Source of the DNA: Alphaproteobacteria bacterium
Lineage (GTDB): Bacteria > Pseudomonadota > Alphaproteobacteria > Micavibrionales > Micavibrionaceae
DNA length: 64,000 bases
Assembly: GCA_003245575.1 (NCBI GenBank)
Contig: QKCR01000022.1
Coordinates: 27,543 to 91,542, forward strand
Reading direction: 5' to 3'
Positions 10,923 through 20,096 of this stretch are shown here, in pieces. Within the stretch, counting starts at the first letter, position 1, and each line of letters begins with the position of its first letter. Under the pieces are notes generated by a model. It made no database searches. It saw nothing but the letters and a program-made list of their open reading frames with translations, and was not told where the DNA came from. The position numbers and the translations under genes are program-made.

Positions 10923-12176
10923 ATGTCTGATAATTCGGAAATTATTACGAATGTTTTGTTGCCGACCGCACGCGTCGCATTGTTTGTCCGTGATAAGGAC
11001 ATGCGTGAGGCAGCTGCATCTTTGAAAGATGATTGGCGTTTTGCACGTGTTACATTCGATATTCATGATGGTGATGTGGCGAGTGCTACAGAATATTTCC
11101 GTGTCAAAGATTCTCCCAATTTGCTGTTTGTTGAAACCGAGGAAATTGGTGATGGTTTTACAGACCGTTTAGAAGTTTTGGCGGGAAGCTGTTCGGAACA
11201 TACTGCTGCGGTTGTTGTTGGTCCGATCAATGATGTGTATTTGTATCGCCAATTGATCGACATGGGTGTTTCTGATTATCTGGTTTGCCCGATTTCCAAA
11301 ACAGTTCTGACAGATTTGATTGCTAAGATTTTGATTGAAAAACTCGGGTCGCCAGGCAGTCGTTTGGTTGCTTTTGTCGGGGCAAAAGGCGGGGTCGGGA
11401 CATCAACGATGGCGCAGGCTTGTGCTTTGAGCGCCTCAACAGCGTTAAATCAAAAATCTATTATTCTGGATGCGGCCGGGGGACGTTCTTATTTGAGCGT
11501 TGCTATGGGAACAGAGGCCATGACGACTTTACACGAAGCAACGCGCGTTGCTTCGGGGACAGATCAGGATTCTTTCAAGCGTATGATTGTTAAGGTTGAT
11601 GATTATTTGTCAGTTTTGGCGACAGGTGCGGAGGCTATTCTTGATGGGCCAGTTGCTTCCGAACAATATGAAGCCTTGTTAAGCAAGCTGATGGTGACAT
11701 TTCCGTTGGTGATTTGTGATTTGTCGCAAGCGCCGACAGCGATGGCGTCTGCTGTTTTGGTACGAGCTCACGAAATTGTTGTTGTGACATCTCCATCATT
11801 ACCGTCTTTGCGTGCTGCCAGAAGTTTCTTGCAAGAGATCAAAACCTTGCGCGGTGGTGCAGAGGAAAATGTTCATCTGGTTCTAAACCAGAAAGGGATG
11901 TCTCAGGGGTTTGAAATTTCGGATTCTGATATTGAGACAGCCCTCAAGATACATCCGGAAGTGGTTGTTCCATGGGCTCCGAAAGTATTTGGTGCTGCCG
12001 AGACGTCCGGTAAGCCGTTGACTGAAAATCCGGCAGCTAAAGAAATTCTTGGTTTAATGCAAAAGTTTCTGGTCCAGACTTTGAATATCGGGAAAGGTGA
12101 TGCTGTTGAGACAGATACGCCTTCTTCGTCTTCTCCGAAAATTCTTGGCGGGATTTTGGGTAAACTTAAAAAGTAG
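10923..12176 (+). CDS. cpaE: Pilus localisation ATPase CpaE/TadZ-like
   Basis: N-terminal receiver-like region then ParA/MinD-like ATPase (LVAFVGAKGGVGTSTMAQACALSAS), Tad locus position. Confidence 0.88.
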   Translation: MSDNSEIITNVLLPTARVALFVRDKDMREAAASLKDDWRFARVTFDIHDGDVASATEYFRVKDSPNLLFVETEEIGDGFTDRLEVLAGSCSEHTAAVVVGPINDVYLYRQLIDMGVSDYLVCPISKTVLTDLIAKILIEKLGSPGSRLVAFVGAKGGVGTSTMAQACALSASTALNQKSIILDAAGGRSYLSVAMGTEAMTTLHEATRVASGTDQDSFKRMIVKVDDYLSVLATGAEAILDGPVASEQYEALLSKLMVTFPLVICDLSQAPTAMASAVLVRAHEIVVVTSPSLPSLRAARSFLQEIKTLRGGAEENVHLVLNQKGMSQGFEISDSDIETALKIHPEVVVPWAPKVFGAAETSGKPLTENPAAKEILGLMQKFLVQTLNIGKGDAVETDTPSSSSPKILGGILGKLKK

Positions 12177-12199
12177 GTTGATAGGATTTAGGTTCCGGA

Positions 12200-13867
12200 A
12201 TGGGATTTGGTAAAAAGAGCAATTCATCACCACCGAGCGCGCCGCCAAAGGTTGCGAAGAAGCCTGCTGTATCAGAACTCAGGGAACAGTCTTCTTCGGC
12301 TATTGAAGATACATCGAAACTGGAATCATCTCTTTCGGAGACTGTTGCACCTCCGCCATCGGTCATGTCTGATGACATGTCAGAGAAGCTGCGCGAAATT
12401 ATGCGCGAAGGCATGGCACAAGAAGAAGCCAAGGATAGCAATAAAAAAGAAGAGCCTGTTGTAAAGCAGGAAGTAACACGCGATGTTCAGAAAAAAGATG
12501 ATGAACCTAAAAAATCGATTGATGACGGTTTTCTGACCCATGAAGAAGAAGATATTCATGTCACGTCCGGATCGGGTGAAGTCGATTCTATGACGGCGTT
12601 GCGCCTGAAGCGCGCCAGAACGCGTATCTGGTCAGATTTGCGTGATGGGATTGATTTGAAAGCTTTGGCGCGTATGGATGGTAAAGCCGCGCGCGATGAA
12701 GTTCGTACAGCCGTTGAAGAGATTGCTCGATTCCGTAATCTGGATTTGACGCCGATGGAAATGGCCCAAATCGCCAAGGAATGCGGCGATGATATGTTGG
12801 GATATGGTCCGCTTGAGACATTATTGGCAGAAGACGGCATTGCCGATATTATGATTAACGGTCCTGATACGGTCTATGTCGAACGTAAAGGGAAAATCCA
12901 GAAAACAGATATTAAGTTCCGCGATAACCAGCACCTTGTTACAATCTGTCAGAGGATTGTGGGTGCTATTGGACGTCGTGTGGATGAATCATCTCCGATT
13001 TGTGATGCGCGTTTGCCTGACGGGTCACGTGTGAACGTGATTATTCCACCGCTCGCTGTTGACGGCGCGTGTATGACGATCCGTAAATTTACCAAAGATA
13101 AGCTGACACTCGAGAAATTGCTTGAGTTCGGGGCGATGACTCCGAGTTGTGCCAAGTTGATTATGGCGATTGGTCGATGCCGAGTGAATGCCTTGATTTC
13201 AGGTGGTACAGGGTCCGGGAAAACCACGATGCTGAACTGTCTGACCCGTTATATCGAACCGGGTGAGCGGATTATTACCTGCGAAGATGCCTGTGAATTG
13301 CAATTACAACAGCCGCACGTTGTGCGTCTTGAAACACGTCCTGCCAACCTCGAAGGGGTTGGGGAAGTGACTATGCGTGATTTGGTTAAGAACTGTCTGC
13401 GTATGCGTCCTGAACGTATTATCGTGGGTGAGGTTCGTGGTCCTGAAGCTTTTGACTTGTTGCAGGCGATGAATACAGGTCACGATGGATCAATGGGGAC
13501 GGTTCACGCCAACAACCCGCGAGAAGCTTTATCCCGTATGGAAAACATGATTGCGATGGGGAATTTGAACATTCCGACCGTGGCGGTCCGTGAACAGATT
13601 TCTTCTGCGGTTAATGTGATTATTCAGGTGCAGCGTTTGCGTGACGGGTCACGTAAAGTCACGCATGTGACCGAGATTACCGGTATGGAAGGCGATGTAG
13701 TCACCATGCAGGATTTGTTTGTTTTGGAAGTTCTGGGAGAAGATGATGACGGTAAATTGATTACCCGTCTGAAATCCACCGGAATGCGTCCGAAATTCTG
13801 GGATAAAGCCCGTTCTTTTGGGGTTGAGAAACTTGTTCTCGATGCGATGGAAGAAGCTTACGGCTAA
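12200..13867 (+). CDS. cpaF: Type II/IV secretion ATPase CpaF/TadA
   Basis: [23 protein letters not shown] Walker [43 protein letters not shown]. Confidence 0.95.
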   Translation: MGFGKKSNSSPPSAPPKVAKKPAVSELREQSSSAIEDTSKLESSLSETVAPPPSVMSDDMSEKLREIMREGMAQEEAKDSNKKEEPVVKQEVTRDVQKKDDEPKKSIDDGFLTHEEEDIHVTSGSGEVDSMTALRLKRARTRIWSDLRDGIDLKALARMDGKAARDEVRTAVEEIARFRNLDLTPMEMAQIAKECGDDMLGYGPLETLLAEDGIADIMINGPDTVYVERKGKIQKTDIKFRDNQHLVTICQRIVGAIGRRVDESSPICDARLPDGSRVNVIIPPLAVDGACMTIRKFTKDKLTLEKLLEFGAMTPSCAKLIMAIGRCRVNALISGGTGSGKTTMLNCLTRYIEPGERIITCEDACELQLQQPHVVRLETRPANLEGVGEVTMRDLVKNCLRMRPERIIVGEVRGPEAFDLLQAMNTGHDGSMGTVHANNPREALSRMENMIAMGNLNIPTVAVREQISSAVNVIIQVQRLRDGSRKVTHVTEITGMEGDVVTMQDLFVLEVLGEDDDGKLITRLKSTGMRPKFWDKARSFGVEKLVLDAMEEAYG

Positions 13868-13885
13868 TATTTGAAAGAGACAGCT

Positions 13886-14863
13886 ATGTCATCTGCAGTC
13901 ATCATTTTTTTGGTTATCTTGATTGTTGCCGTTGTTCTGGGGATGGCGGGCTTGTTGCTCATGAATACCCGCAAGGAACAACAAAAGCGCAATTTGTCTA
14001 TTATTGCCGGGCAGGCTGTGTCCAGTAGCGGCGATAGTTTGCAGGATGCACGCGACAAGCGTCGTGCTGATCTGGCAAAGAAGTTGGCGGAAAGTAACTC
14101 GGTTAAGTCCAAAAAATCTATGGAAGTAAAAAGCCAGCTTCAACAGGCAGGTTTTTCTAGCACATCCGTTCGGAACTTCTGGGGATATTCGGCGATTAGC
14201 GGTGTAGTTTCGGTCTTGGCGATGGTGGCAACCGGACAGGGACCTATTCTGATTATTATCGGTGCTTTTGTCGGGGCTCTTGGTTTGCCGCGCTTATTTT
14301 TGAAAATAAAGATTTCCCGTCGTCAACGTGCGTTTCTGGAAGATTTTCCGGATGCACTTGAATCGATGGTGCGTTTGTTGAAGGCCGGTATGCCTATTGG
14401 TGAAGCAATTTCCATGGTCTCGCGTGAATTTACGGGACCGGTAGGCGAGGAAATGTCACGTGTTTATGATGAACAGAAAATCGGGATTACATTGGCAGAT
14501 GCATGTTTGCATGCTGCGGAGCGGATGCCGATTACTGAAATGCAGATGTTTGCGACAGGGATTTCCATTCAACAGCAAACCGGTTCATCCTTGTCTGAAA
14601 TTCTGACTAACCTTGCACGTGTGATTCGTTCGCGTTTCCGTTTGAAACGGAAAGTTCAGGCCTTATCATCCGAAGCCAAGTCATCTGCGGCGATTATCGG
14701 GTCTTTGCCGATTTTGGTGGCGTCAGGTCTATATGCCATTAACCCTGATTATATGTATCCGTTGTTTTATACGTTGAAGGGCAAGTTTTTCTTATTTGGC
14801 GCATTGGGATGGATGTCTATCGGTGGTTTGGTTATGCGTCAGATGATTAACTTTAGAGTTTAA
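13886..14863 (+). CDS. tadB: Tad membrane platform protein TadB
   Basis: T2SSF domain (FLEDFPDALESMVRLLKAGMPIGEAISMVSREFTGPVGEEMSRVYDEQKIG); ORF opens at 13871, ATG at 13886 preferred. Confidence 0.88.
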   Translation: MSSAVIIFLVILIVAVVLGMAGLLLMNTRKEQQKRNLSIIAGQAVSSSGDSLQDARDKRRADLAKKLAESNSVKSKKSMEVKSQLQQAGFSSTSVRNFWGYSAISGVVSVLAMVATGQGPILIIIGAFVGALGLPRLFLKIKISRRQRAFLEDFPDALESMVRLLKAGMPIGEAISMVSREFTGPVGEEMSRVYDEQKIGITLADACLHAAERMPITEMQMFATGISIQQQTGSSLSEILTNLARVIRSRFRLKRKVQALSSEAKSSAAIIGSLPILVASGLYAINPDYMYPLFYTLKGKFFLFGALGWMSIGGLVMRQMINFRV

Positions 14864-14887
14864 TGTTCGGAAAGGAGGCACAAAGAT

Positions 14888-15862
14888 ATGTTTTCGGAAG
14901 AAATTGATCGTATGATTATTCTTATTGTGGCTTCTTTTGCGGCCATGCTGACTTTTGTTGCTGTTGCTCTTCCGATGCTGAACCGCACCGAAAAACGCGA
15001 GCATTATACCAATGTGATTGAGAAAAAACGCCGCGCTTTGTACGAGCAGGCGAAAGAAAATGTTTATAATAAAAAATCCAAAGAGAAAGAGAAGTCTTTA
15101 TCCACTAGGGAATCTCTGGCGTTCTTCTTTAAAGTTCAGGAACAGTTTGGTGCTTTGGGTGAAAAAGTTCGCGATCAGATGTTGCAGGCAGGTATTCGTG
15201 ATCCGAAAGCCCCGATGCTGTATTTGGGGGCGCGACTTATCATTCCGTTGGTTCTGATGTTCTTTTCCTGGCTTATTCTTGCGCATGGCGAAAAGGAAGT
15301 GAAACCTTTTGTTATCTTTCTGATTACTATTTCTTTGGGCGGGGTCGGGTTCTTCTTGCCGCGTATTTTGATCAAGAACCATATTATCAAACGTCAGCAG
15401 GAAATTAATATCGTGTTTCCTGATGCGCTCGATATGATGTTGATTTGTGTGCAAGGTGGGATTGGTTTGGAGCAAACTATTCACCGTGTCGGTGACGAGA
15501 TTGCAGAGCATAGTCCTATTCTAGCTGAAGAGCTTGGTATTTTGAGTGCCGAGATGGGGATGCTCAATGATCGTCGCCGTGCGTTACAGGATTTTGCGCG
15601 TCGTGTGGGGAGCGGAGCTGCTAAATCTTTCGCGACTGCTATGATTCAAGCTGAGCAATACGGAACATCTGTGTCTTCTGCTATGCGTGTGATTTCCGAT
15701 GAGCTTCGTGATATGCGGATGGCTGAAGCTGAACGTAAGGCTGCAGCTTTGCCGCCGAAACTGACTGTTCCGATGATTTTGTTTTTTCTTCCGGCGTTGT
15801 TTATCGTGATTCTGGTTCCGGCTTTTCTGGCTGCCAAAGATGCAGGGGCTATCGGAAACTAA
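14888..15862 (+). CDS. tadC: Tad membrane platform protein TadC
   Basis: T2SSF domain (FPDALDMMLICVQGGIGLEQTIHRVGDEI...), directly after tadB. Confidence 0.88.
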   Translation: MFSEEIDRMIILIVASFAAMLTFVAVALPMLNRTEKREHYTNVIEKKRRALYEQAKENVYNKKSKEKEKSLSTRESLAFFFKVQEQFGALGEKVRDQMLQAGIRDPKAPMLYLGARLIIPLVLMFFSWLILAHGEKEVKPFVIFLITISLGGVGFFLPRILIKNHIIKRQQEINIVFPDALDMMLICVQGGIGLEQTIHRVGDEIAEHSPILAEELGILSAEMGMLNDRRRALQDFARRVGSGAAKSFATAMIQAEQYGTSVSSAMRVISDELRDMRMAEAERKAAALPPKLTVPMILFFLPALFIVILVPAFLAAKDAGAIGN

Positions 15863-15883
15863 TATATAAGTTTTCAAAAACAA

Positions 15884-15912
15884 AAATCCCCTCGAAAGAG
15901 GGGATTTTTGTT
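15884..15912. terminator. Bidirectional terminator between convergent tadC and tadD
   Basis: AAAAATCCCCTC-GAAA-GAGGGGATTTTTG perfect hairpin. Confidence 0.8.
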
Positions 15913-15923
15913 TGGGTATTTCT

Positions 15924-16646
15924 TTATTCCGGTGCTTTGTTTTTAGGGGTCGGAATTTTCAAACCTTTATATTCAGGTGGTTCGTTCAGAGTTCTGATGA
16001 TCCGGATATTGCGTTCAATTTCAACGCGGTTCGGGTCCATTTTTTGGGCGTCATACAGCATGGTCAGAGCTTTGTCTGTGTAGCCTTGTGCGGCAAGGTT
16101 CAATGCCAGATTGTTCATGACAGGAACTTTGTCTTCGTCGGCCCAGAGGTCCAAAGCCTTACGGAAGGCTTCTTCGCCTTCTTTATACTCTTCCTGAGCG
16201 TCCAGCGCGTTGCCGAGATTTCTCCATGCACGGTAGTTGCGATTGTCCGCTTTGATTGCTTTGCGTGCTGCGGATTCGGCTTTTCCGAATTCGGCTTGGG
16301 AGAGATAGACAGCCGAGAGTTCTGTGTTCGCCAGAGTTGCGACTTCGCTATTATTTGCCAAAGGCAGAAGAATTGATTTTGCCGATTTGAATTGTCCTGC
16401 CTCGCGCAGAGCTTTGCCGTAGCGAGCGGCGATCATGGCGTCGTCGGGAGTTTTTTCATGCAGTGCTTTAATGACAGAGAGTTTATCGTGTTTTTCTCCG
16501 TAAAGAATTTCTGCATTTTTTACAGGCGGCAATGATGTGTCAACGCTCTGGCTTGTTGATCCGCTACCGCAAGCTGTCAGCAGGGGGGAGAGCAAACACA
16601 GGGCAGAGAAAGTCAGCACTTTCTTTTTGTCGATCAAGAGCTTCAT
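15924..16646 (-). CDS. tadD: TPR lipoprotein TadD-like
   Basis: Signal with LLTAC lipobox, TPR repeats (NYRAWRNLGNALDAQEEYKEGEEAFRKALDL), adjacent to Tad locus. Confidence 0.8.
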   Translation of the reverse strand: MKLLIDKKKVLTFSALCLLSPLLTACGSGSTSQSVDTSLPPVKNAEILYGEKHDKLSVIKALHEKTPDDAMIAARYGKALREAGQFKSAKSILLPLANNSEVATLANTELSAVYLSQAEFGKAESAARKAIKADNRNYRAWRNLGNALDAQEEYKEGEEAFRKALDLWADEDKVPVMNNLALNLAAQGYTDKALTMLYDAQKMDPNRVEIERNIRIIRTLNEPPEYKGLKIPTPKNKAPE

Positions 16647-16684
16647 CGTTTCGTATTCCTTATCAAGTTAGAGGAGTGTTTGGT

Positions 16685-17413
16685 CTATTCGACAACTGGT
16701 TCCGGAGCGTTCGGGGAAACATTTGTGGTCGGGGAGACTGTATCTTTTGGAGCAGAGTCCTCTTTTGCGGCGGCTTTCTTATCTTGAACGATACCGACCT
16801 CATGACATGAGTCAGGGCAGTAATACATGCTGAATTCTTTACATCCTTCCGCACCGTTAACACATGCACGACGGATACGGATATATTCGTTCTTAGGTCC
16901 GCCGATAATGACGTGGCGTTGCATAATAACTTTGCCTTCTTCATCCATGGCTTTAAAGTATGTGGCTCCCGGTTTTTTCGGGATCAGGATGATGGTGCGG
17001 TTTGTGTCAGGAACAGCGCGAAGATTTTCTTCACTTCCGACGATCACGTTGACAGCGCCGCGATCCAGTTCGATGATTTCAGGTTTATCCGGAGAGATGC
17101 GCAAAGGTGCGAGTTCTTCTGATTCCTTGCCGCCTGCGGCTTCCAGATCTGCAATGGCTGGTGTGTCGATAATTTCAGACTCATTTATCGCAGGAATTTC
17201 AGGCTCCATATCAATTTGGGCCATCATCATGTTTTCTTGTCCGGATGCCGGTTCAATTCCCATGTACTCCATCTGTGCAACCGGACCGGAGACGTCGTTG
17301 CCCGCAACACCGTTCGGGATTAATCCCGTTGCGCCCCAAATTGCCAAACCAACCATGCAGGCATAAGAAAGAGGGACGAGGAGTTTCTTGGAGTTCATTT
17401 TTTTATCAGTCAT
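16685..17413 (-). CDS. Membrane-anchored protein with CpaC/RcpA N-terminal-type domain
   Basis: N-terminal TM; DKPEIIELDRGAVNVIVGSEENLRAVPDTNRTIILIPKKPGATYFKAMDEEGKVIMQRHVIIG parallels CpaC residues; then C-VNGAEGC-KEFSMYYC-PDSC. Confidence 0.7.
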   Translation of the reverse strand: MTDKKMNSKKLLVPLSYACMVGLAIWGATGLIPNGVAGNDVSGPVAQMEYMGIEPASGQENMMMAQIDMEPEIPAINESEIIDTPAIADLEAAGGKESEELAPLRISPDKPEIIELDRGAVNVIVGSEENLRAVPDTNRTIILIPKKPGATYFKAMDEEGKVIMQRHVIIGGPKNEYIRIRRACVNGAEGCKEFSMYYCPDSCHEVGIVQDKKAAAKEDSAPKDTVSPTTNVSPNAPEPVVE

Positions 17414-17538
17414 CTGGAAAATCCGTAAGGTGGGGTGTTTTTTTGAATATGTCGGGGAGTAGTATAAAACTATATTTTCTCCACGTCACGGGGTTTTTTC
17501 CCAACAAAAAACCACCCTTGTAGTTAGTGGGAATGATT

Positions 17539-18168
17539 TTAGTCGGATTTAATGCCCCTTAGAATCTTTTCCATATACTGAATGTCACTTCTTAGATCTG
17601 ATATGCTGATTTTTGCGTATAAATTGTAGTAACAATTGTCGTGAGAATTATAAACTTTTATGGGGAGTACGATTCCATCATCCACATTGTCATTTTTGAA
17701 AATTGAGCAAGTGTATAATTTGAATCTTTTATCTGTCTGTGGATTGGTTTCTATAAACTCTCCAGAAATTGAAATATTGTATAGCCTTAATAGGCTTGGA
17801 GTTTTTATTTCTTCTCCAAAATTTAGAGCATCTATCTTTTCAGAGAAATGTATAATCGTATCTCTTAAGTCTCTTTTTAGAAGAGTCCTTAGTTTACTGT
17901 TATCTATTATACCTATTTGTGTCAGAAAGTCCTTCCGCTTCTTTGCAAGCTGTTTATCCTTAGAGCTTTTATCTCCTTGTAACAAATCGGCCAGTTGTGC
18001 TGCTTGTGTAATGATTTCTTGGATAAAAGTATTGTGATTATCGACGTTTGAAGCCAATACTAACTCTTTAGAGAAATTATTTTCTTTCCATTCTTGGAAA
18101 ATATCTAGTTTTCTATTTAATTCTAAAACTAGATGTTTAATCTCTGAAATATATATGTGCTCAAACAT
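17539..18168 (-). CDS. Orphan AT-rich protein, possible HEPN-like fold
   Basis: ORF 17539..18180; ATG at 18168 preferred with GGAG upstream (TTGGAGTACAAAATG); LLKRDLRDTIIHFSEKIDAL contains R-D-x3-H; clearly AT-richer than neighbours. Confidence 0.6.
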   Translation of the reverse strand: MFEHIYISEIKHLVLELNRKLDIFQEWKENNFSKELVLASNVDNHNTFIQEIITQAAQLADLLQGDKSSKDKQLAKKRKDFLTQIGIIDNSKLRTLLKRDLRDTIIHFSEKIDALNFGEEIKTPSLLRLYNISISGEFIETNPQTDKRFKLYTCSIFKNDNVDDGIVLPIKVYNSHDNCYYNLYAKISISDLRSDIQYMEKILRGIKSD

Positions 18169-18321
18169 TTTGTACTCCAATACTGGATTGTAAAAATTGC
18201 GCGGGGCGCATTTTTATCCTTCGCTGAAAGCTCAGGACCACCTCGCGCCGCTCGGCGTCCAAAACGCTTGATGTCGCGTTTTGTCGAACCAACCGATTCT
18301 CTCCGTATGTCCCAATTTACC

Positions 18322-18352
18322 AAAAAAGCCATCCTTGCGGATGGCCTTTTTT
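18322..18352 (-). terminator. Rho-independent terminator downstream of tRNA-Val
   Basis: Minus strand AAAAGGCCATCC-GCAA-GGATGGCTTTTTT immediately 3' of the tRNA. Confidence 0.75.
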
Positions 18353-18361
18353 AATAAATGG

Positions 18362-18435
18362 TGGGCAATACTGGATTCGAACCAGTGACCTCTACCATGT
18401 CAAGATAGCGCTCTAACCAACTGAGCTAATTGCCC
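18362..18435 (-). tRNA. tRNA-Val(GAC)
   Basis: GGGCAAT-TA-GCTC-AGTTGGTTA-GAGC-G-CTATC-TTGACAT-GGTAG-AGGTC-ACTGG-TTCGAAT-CCAGT-ATTGCCC-A, 74 nt cloverleaf, anticodon GAC. Confidence 0.95.
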
Positions 18436-18588
18436 TTCACTCATCGTTCTTTCCTTTTGGACGGTGTCGCTGCGTTCCTCACCTAGGTTTTCTAGGTTTC
18501 GTCACTGGCTTCTGGTCCAAAAGTAAATAACTTCGACTGATTTTCATCAGGGGGTGGTTTTAGCGGGATTTTTTACCGAAATCAAGTC

Positions 18589-18978
18589 TTATTCTGAAGT
18601 TTTTGTCTCGGCCGGATTTCCTACGATTTCCGTCACTTGGGCGACCAGATCGTTTAGATGGAATGGCTTGGATAACACGCGGGTATTGTTGTTGTTCTGT
18701 GCGCCTTTATCCATGGCTACGGCTGAAAATCCTGTGATAAAAAGGACTTTCATATTCGGGTGCATGCGGTTGGCTTTTTGGGAGAGTTCGATTCCGTCCA
18801 TGCCGGGCATGACAATGTCCGCTAATAAGAGGTCGATTGTATCCCCGATGGCTTCTACGGCATAGAATGCAGCCAAGCCGTCTGCGCAGCTCGTGACGTG
18901 GTGTCCAGCTTTCTCGAGCGCCATCGTTAAGAATTGGCGCATCGACGAGTCATCTTCTGCAATTAATATGTGAGCCAT
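18589..18978 (-). CDS. cpdR: CpdR-like single-domain response regulator
   Basis: MAHILIAEDDSSMRQFLTMALEKAGHHVTSCADG...LLLADIVMPGMDGIELSQKA...KVLFITGFSAVA...RVLSKPFHLNDLV. Confidence 0.75.
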   Translation of the reverse strand: MAHILIAEDDSSMRQFLTMALEKAGHHVTSCADGLAAFYAVEAIGDTIDLLLADIVMPGMDGIELSQKANRMHPNMKVLFITGFSAVAMDKGAQNNNNTRVLSKPFHLNDLVAQVTEIVGNPAETKTSE

Positions 18979-18986
18979 GGGCCTTT

Positions 18987-20033
18987 TTACACAAGACTCG
19001 GATCAAAGGCCAAGAACTGTTTTGCAGCTTTCCCCCACGAATATTGCTCTCTAGCCTTTTTGCTACGCTCTTCACGTGTGGATTGATCGCCTACACAATC
19101 TGCGGCTTGGAGGATAGCTGCTCTGAAATCTTTGTCATAACTTCCAAATTGCGGATCTGTCAGAACCGATTTGGCGGCATAAGAGTCGAGGGCTGCGACA
19201 GGGATACCCGAGATCAGAGCTTCGACTTGTACGATGCCGAATGTATCAAACTCACTCGGGAAAGCGAAGACATCTGCTGATCTGAAATATTCTCCCAATT
19301 CTTCTTTTTCCCGACGGCCCAAGAACACAACATCCGGATATTTCTTTTTGAGGGCTTCCAAATATGGGCCGTCCCCAATCACGACTTTTGTGCCTTCGCA
19401 TTCGGTAGACAAAAATACGTCATAATTTTTTTCTTGTGAAACGCGTCCGACGCTCAGGATGATCGGGCGAGGAAGTCCTTCAAATTTTGTGGCAGGGCCG
19501 GTGTGAAAAAATTCAGCCTTAGCACCACGGGTCATCGGCAGAAACGGGCCTTTAAATCCGTGTGAGACCAGTTCTTCTTCCAATGCTTTGGAGGCTACGA
19601 AGATACCACTTGAGGCTTCGTGAAAATTTCTTAAAACATCGAATGACTTTTTTGATAGGACATTGGCAAGTGCATTAAAACGGCCTCCGAGTTTTGCAAC
19701 AAAGAAATCTGCAAAGTTTGAGTGAAAGCAAGTCGAGAATTTTATGCCGCGTTTCAAACAAATATTTCGGGCTGACCAACCGATTGGGCCTTCCACAGCA
19801 ATATGCACGCGGTCCGGCTCAAAACTGTCGAGTGTTTCTTCAATTGTTCTTCCTGGGAAGAGGGCCAGTTCGACATCGTGATTGATCGGCGGGGTGCGAT
19901 AGGGGAAGTCGCGCGGGCCTATAATTTTAACTGTATGTCCTAATGCTTCAATTTCTGGAATAATGTTTTGATATGTTCTGACAACTCCATTGAGTTGAGG
20001 TTCCCATGCGTCGGAAATAATCAGGATTTTCAT
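18987..20033 (-). CDS. Glycosyltransferase family 4-type
   Basis: ISDAWEPQLNGVVRTYQNIIPEIEALGHTVKIIGP; ILSVGRVSQEKNYDVFL; ADVFAFPSEFDTFGIVQVEALISGIPVAA. Confidence 0.88.
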   Translation of the reverse strand: MKILIISDAWEPQLNGVVRTYQNIIPEIEALGHTVKIIGPRDFPYRTPPINHDVELALFPGRTIEETLDSFEPDRVHIAVEGPIGWSARNICLKRGIKFSTCFHSNFADFFVAKLGGRFNALANVLSKKSFDVLRNFHEASSGIFVASKALEEELVSHGFKGPFLPMTRGAKAEFFHTGPATKFEGLPRPIILSVGRVSQEKNYDVFLSTECEGTKVVIGDGPYLEALKKKYPDVVFLGRREKEELGEYFRSADVFAFPSEFDTFGIVQVEALISGIPVAALDSYAAKSVLTDPQFGSYDKDFRAAILQAADCVGDQSTREERSKKAREQYSWGKAAKQFLAFDPSLV

Positions 20034-20096
20034 GTGGTCGTCTGCTCTCTGTTCAGGTATTCTCTAAGTTATCTGAGGGATATAAGAAGGTTTTTA

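Noticed and set aside
15912-16376. 154-aa ORF opposite tadD
   Set aside because: Antisense of a coherent TPR lipoprotein gene; Phe/Cys-rich non-protein-like composition
18129-18332. 67-aa ORF across the tRNA-Val trailer
   Set aside because: Covers the terminator and hairpin region and overlaps the start of the AT-rich ORF; looks like spurious translation
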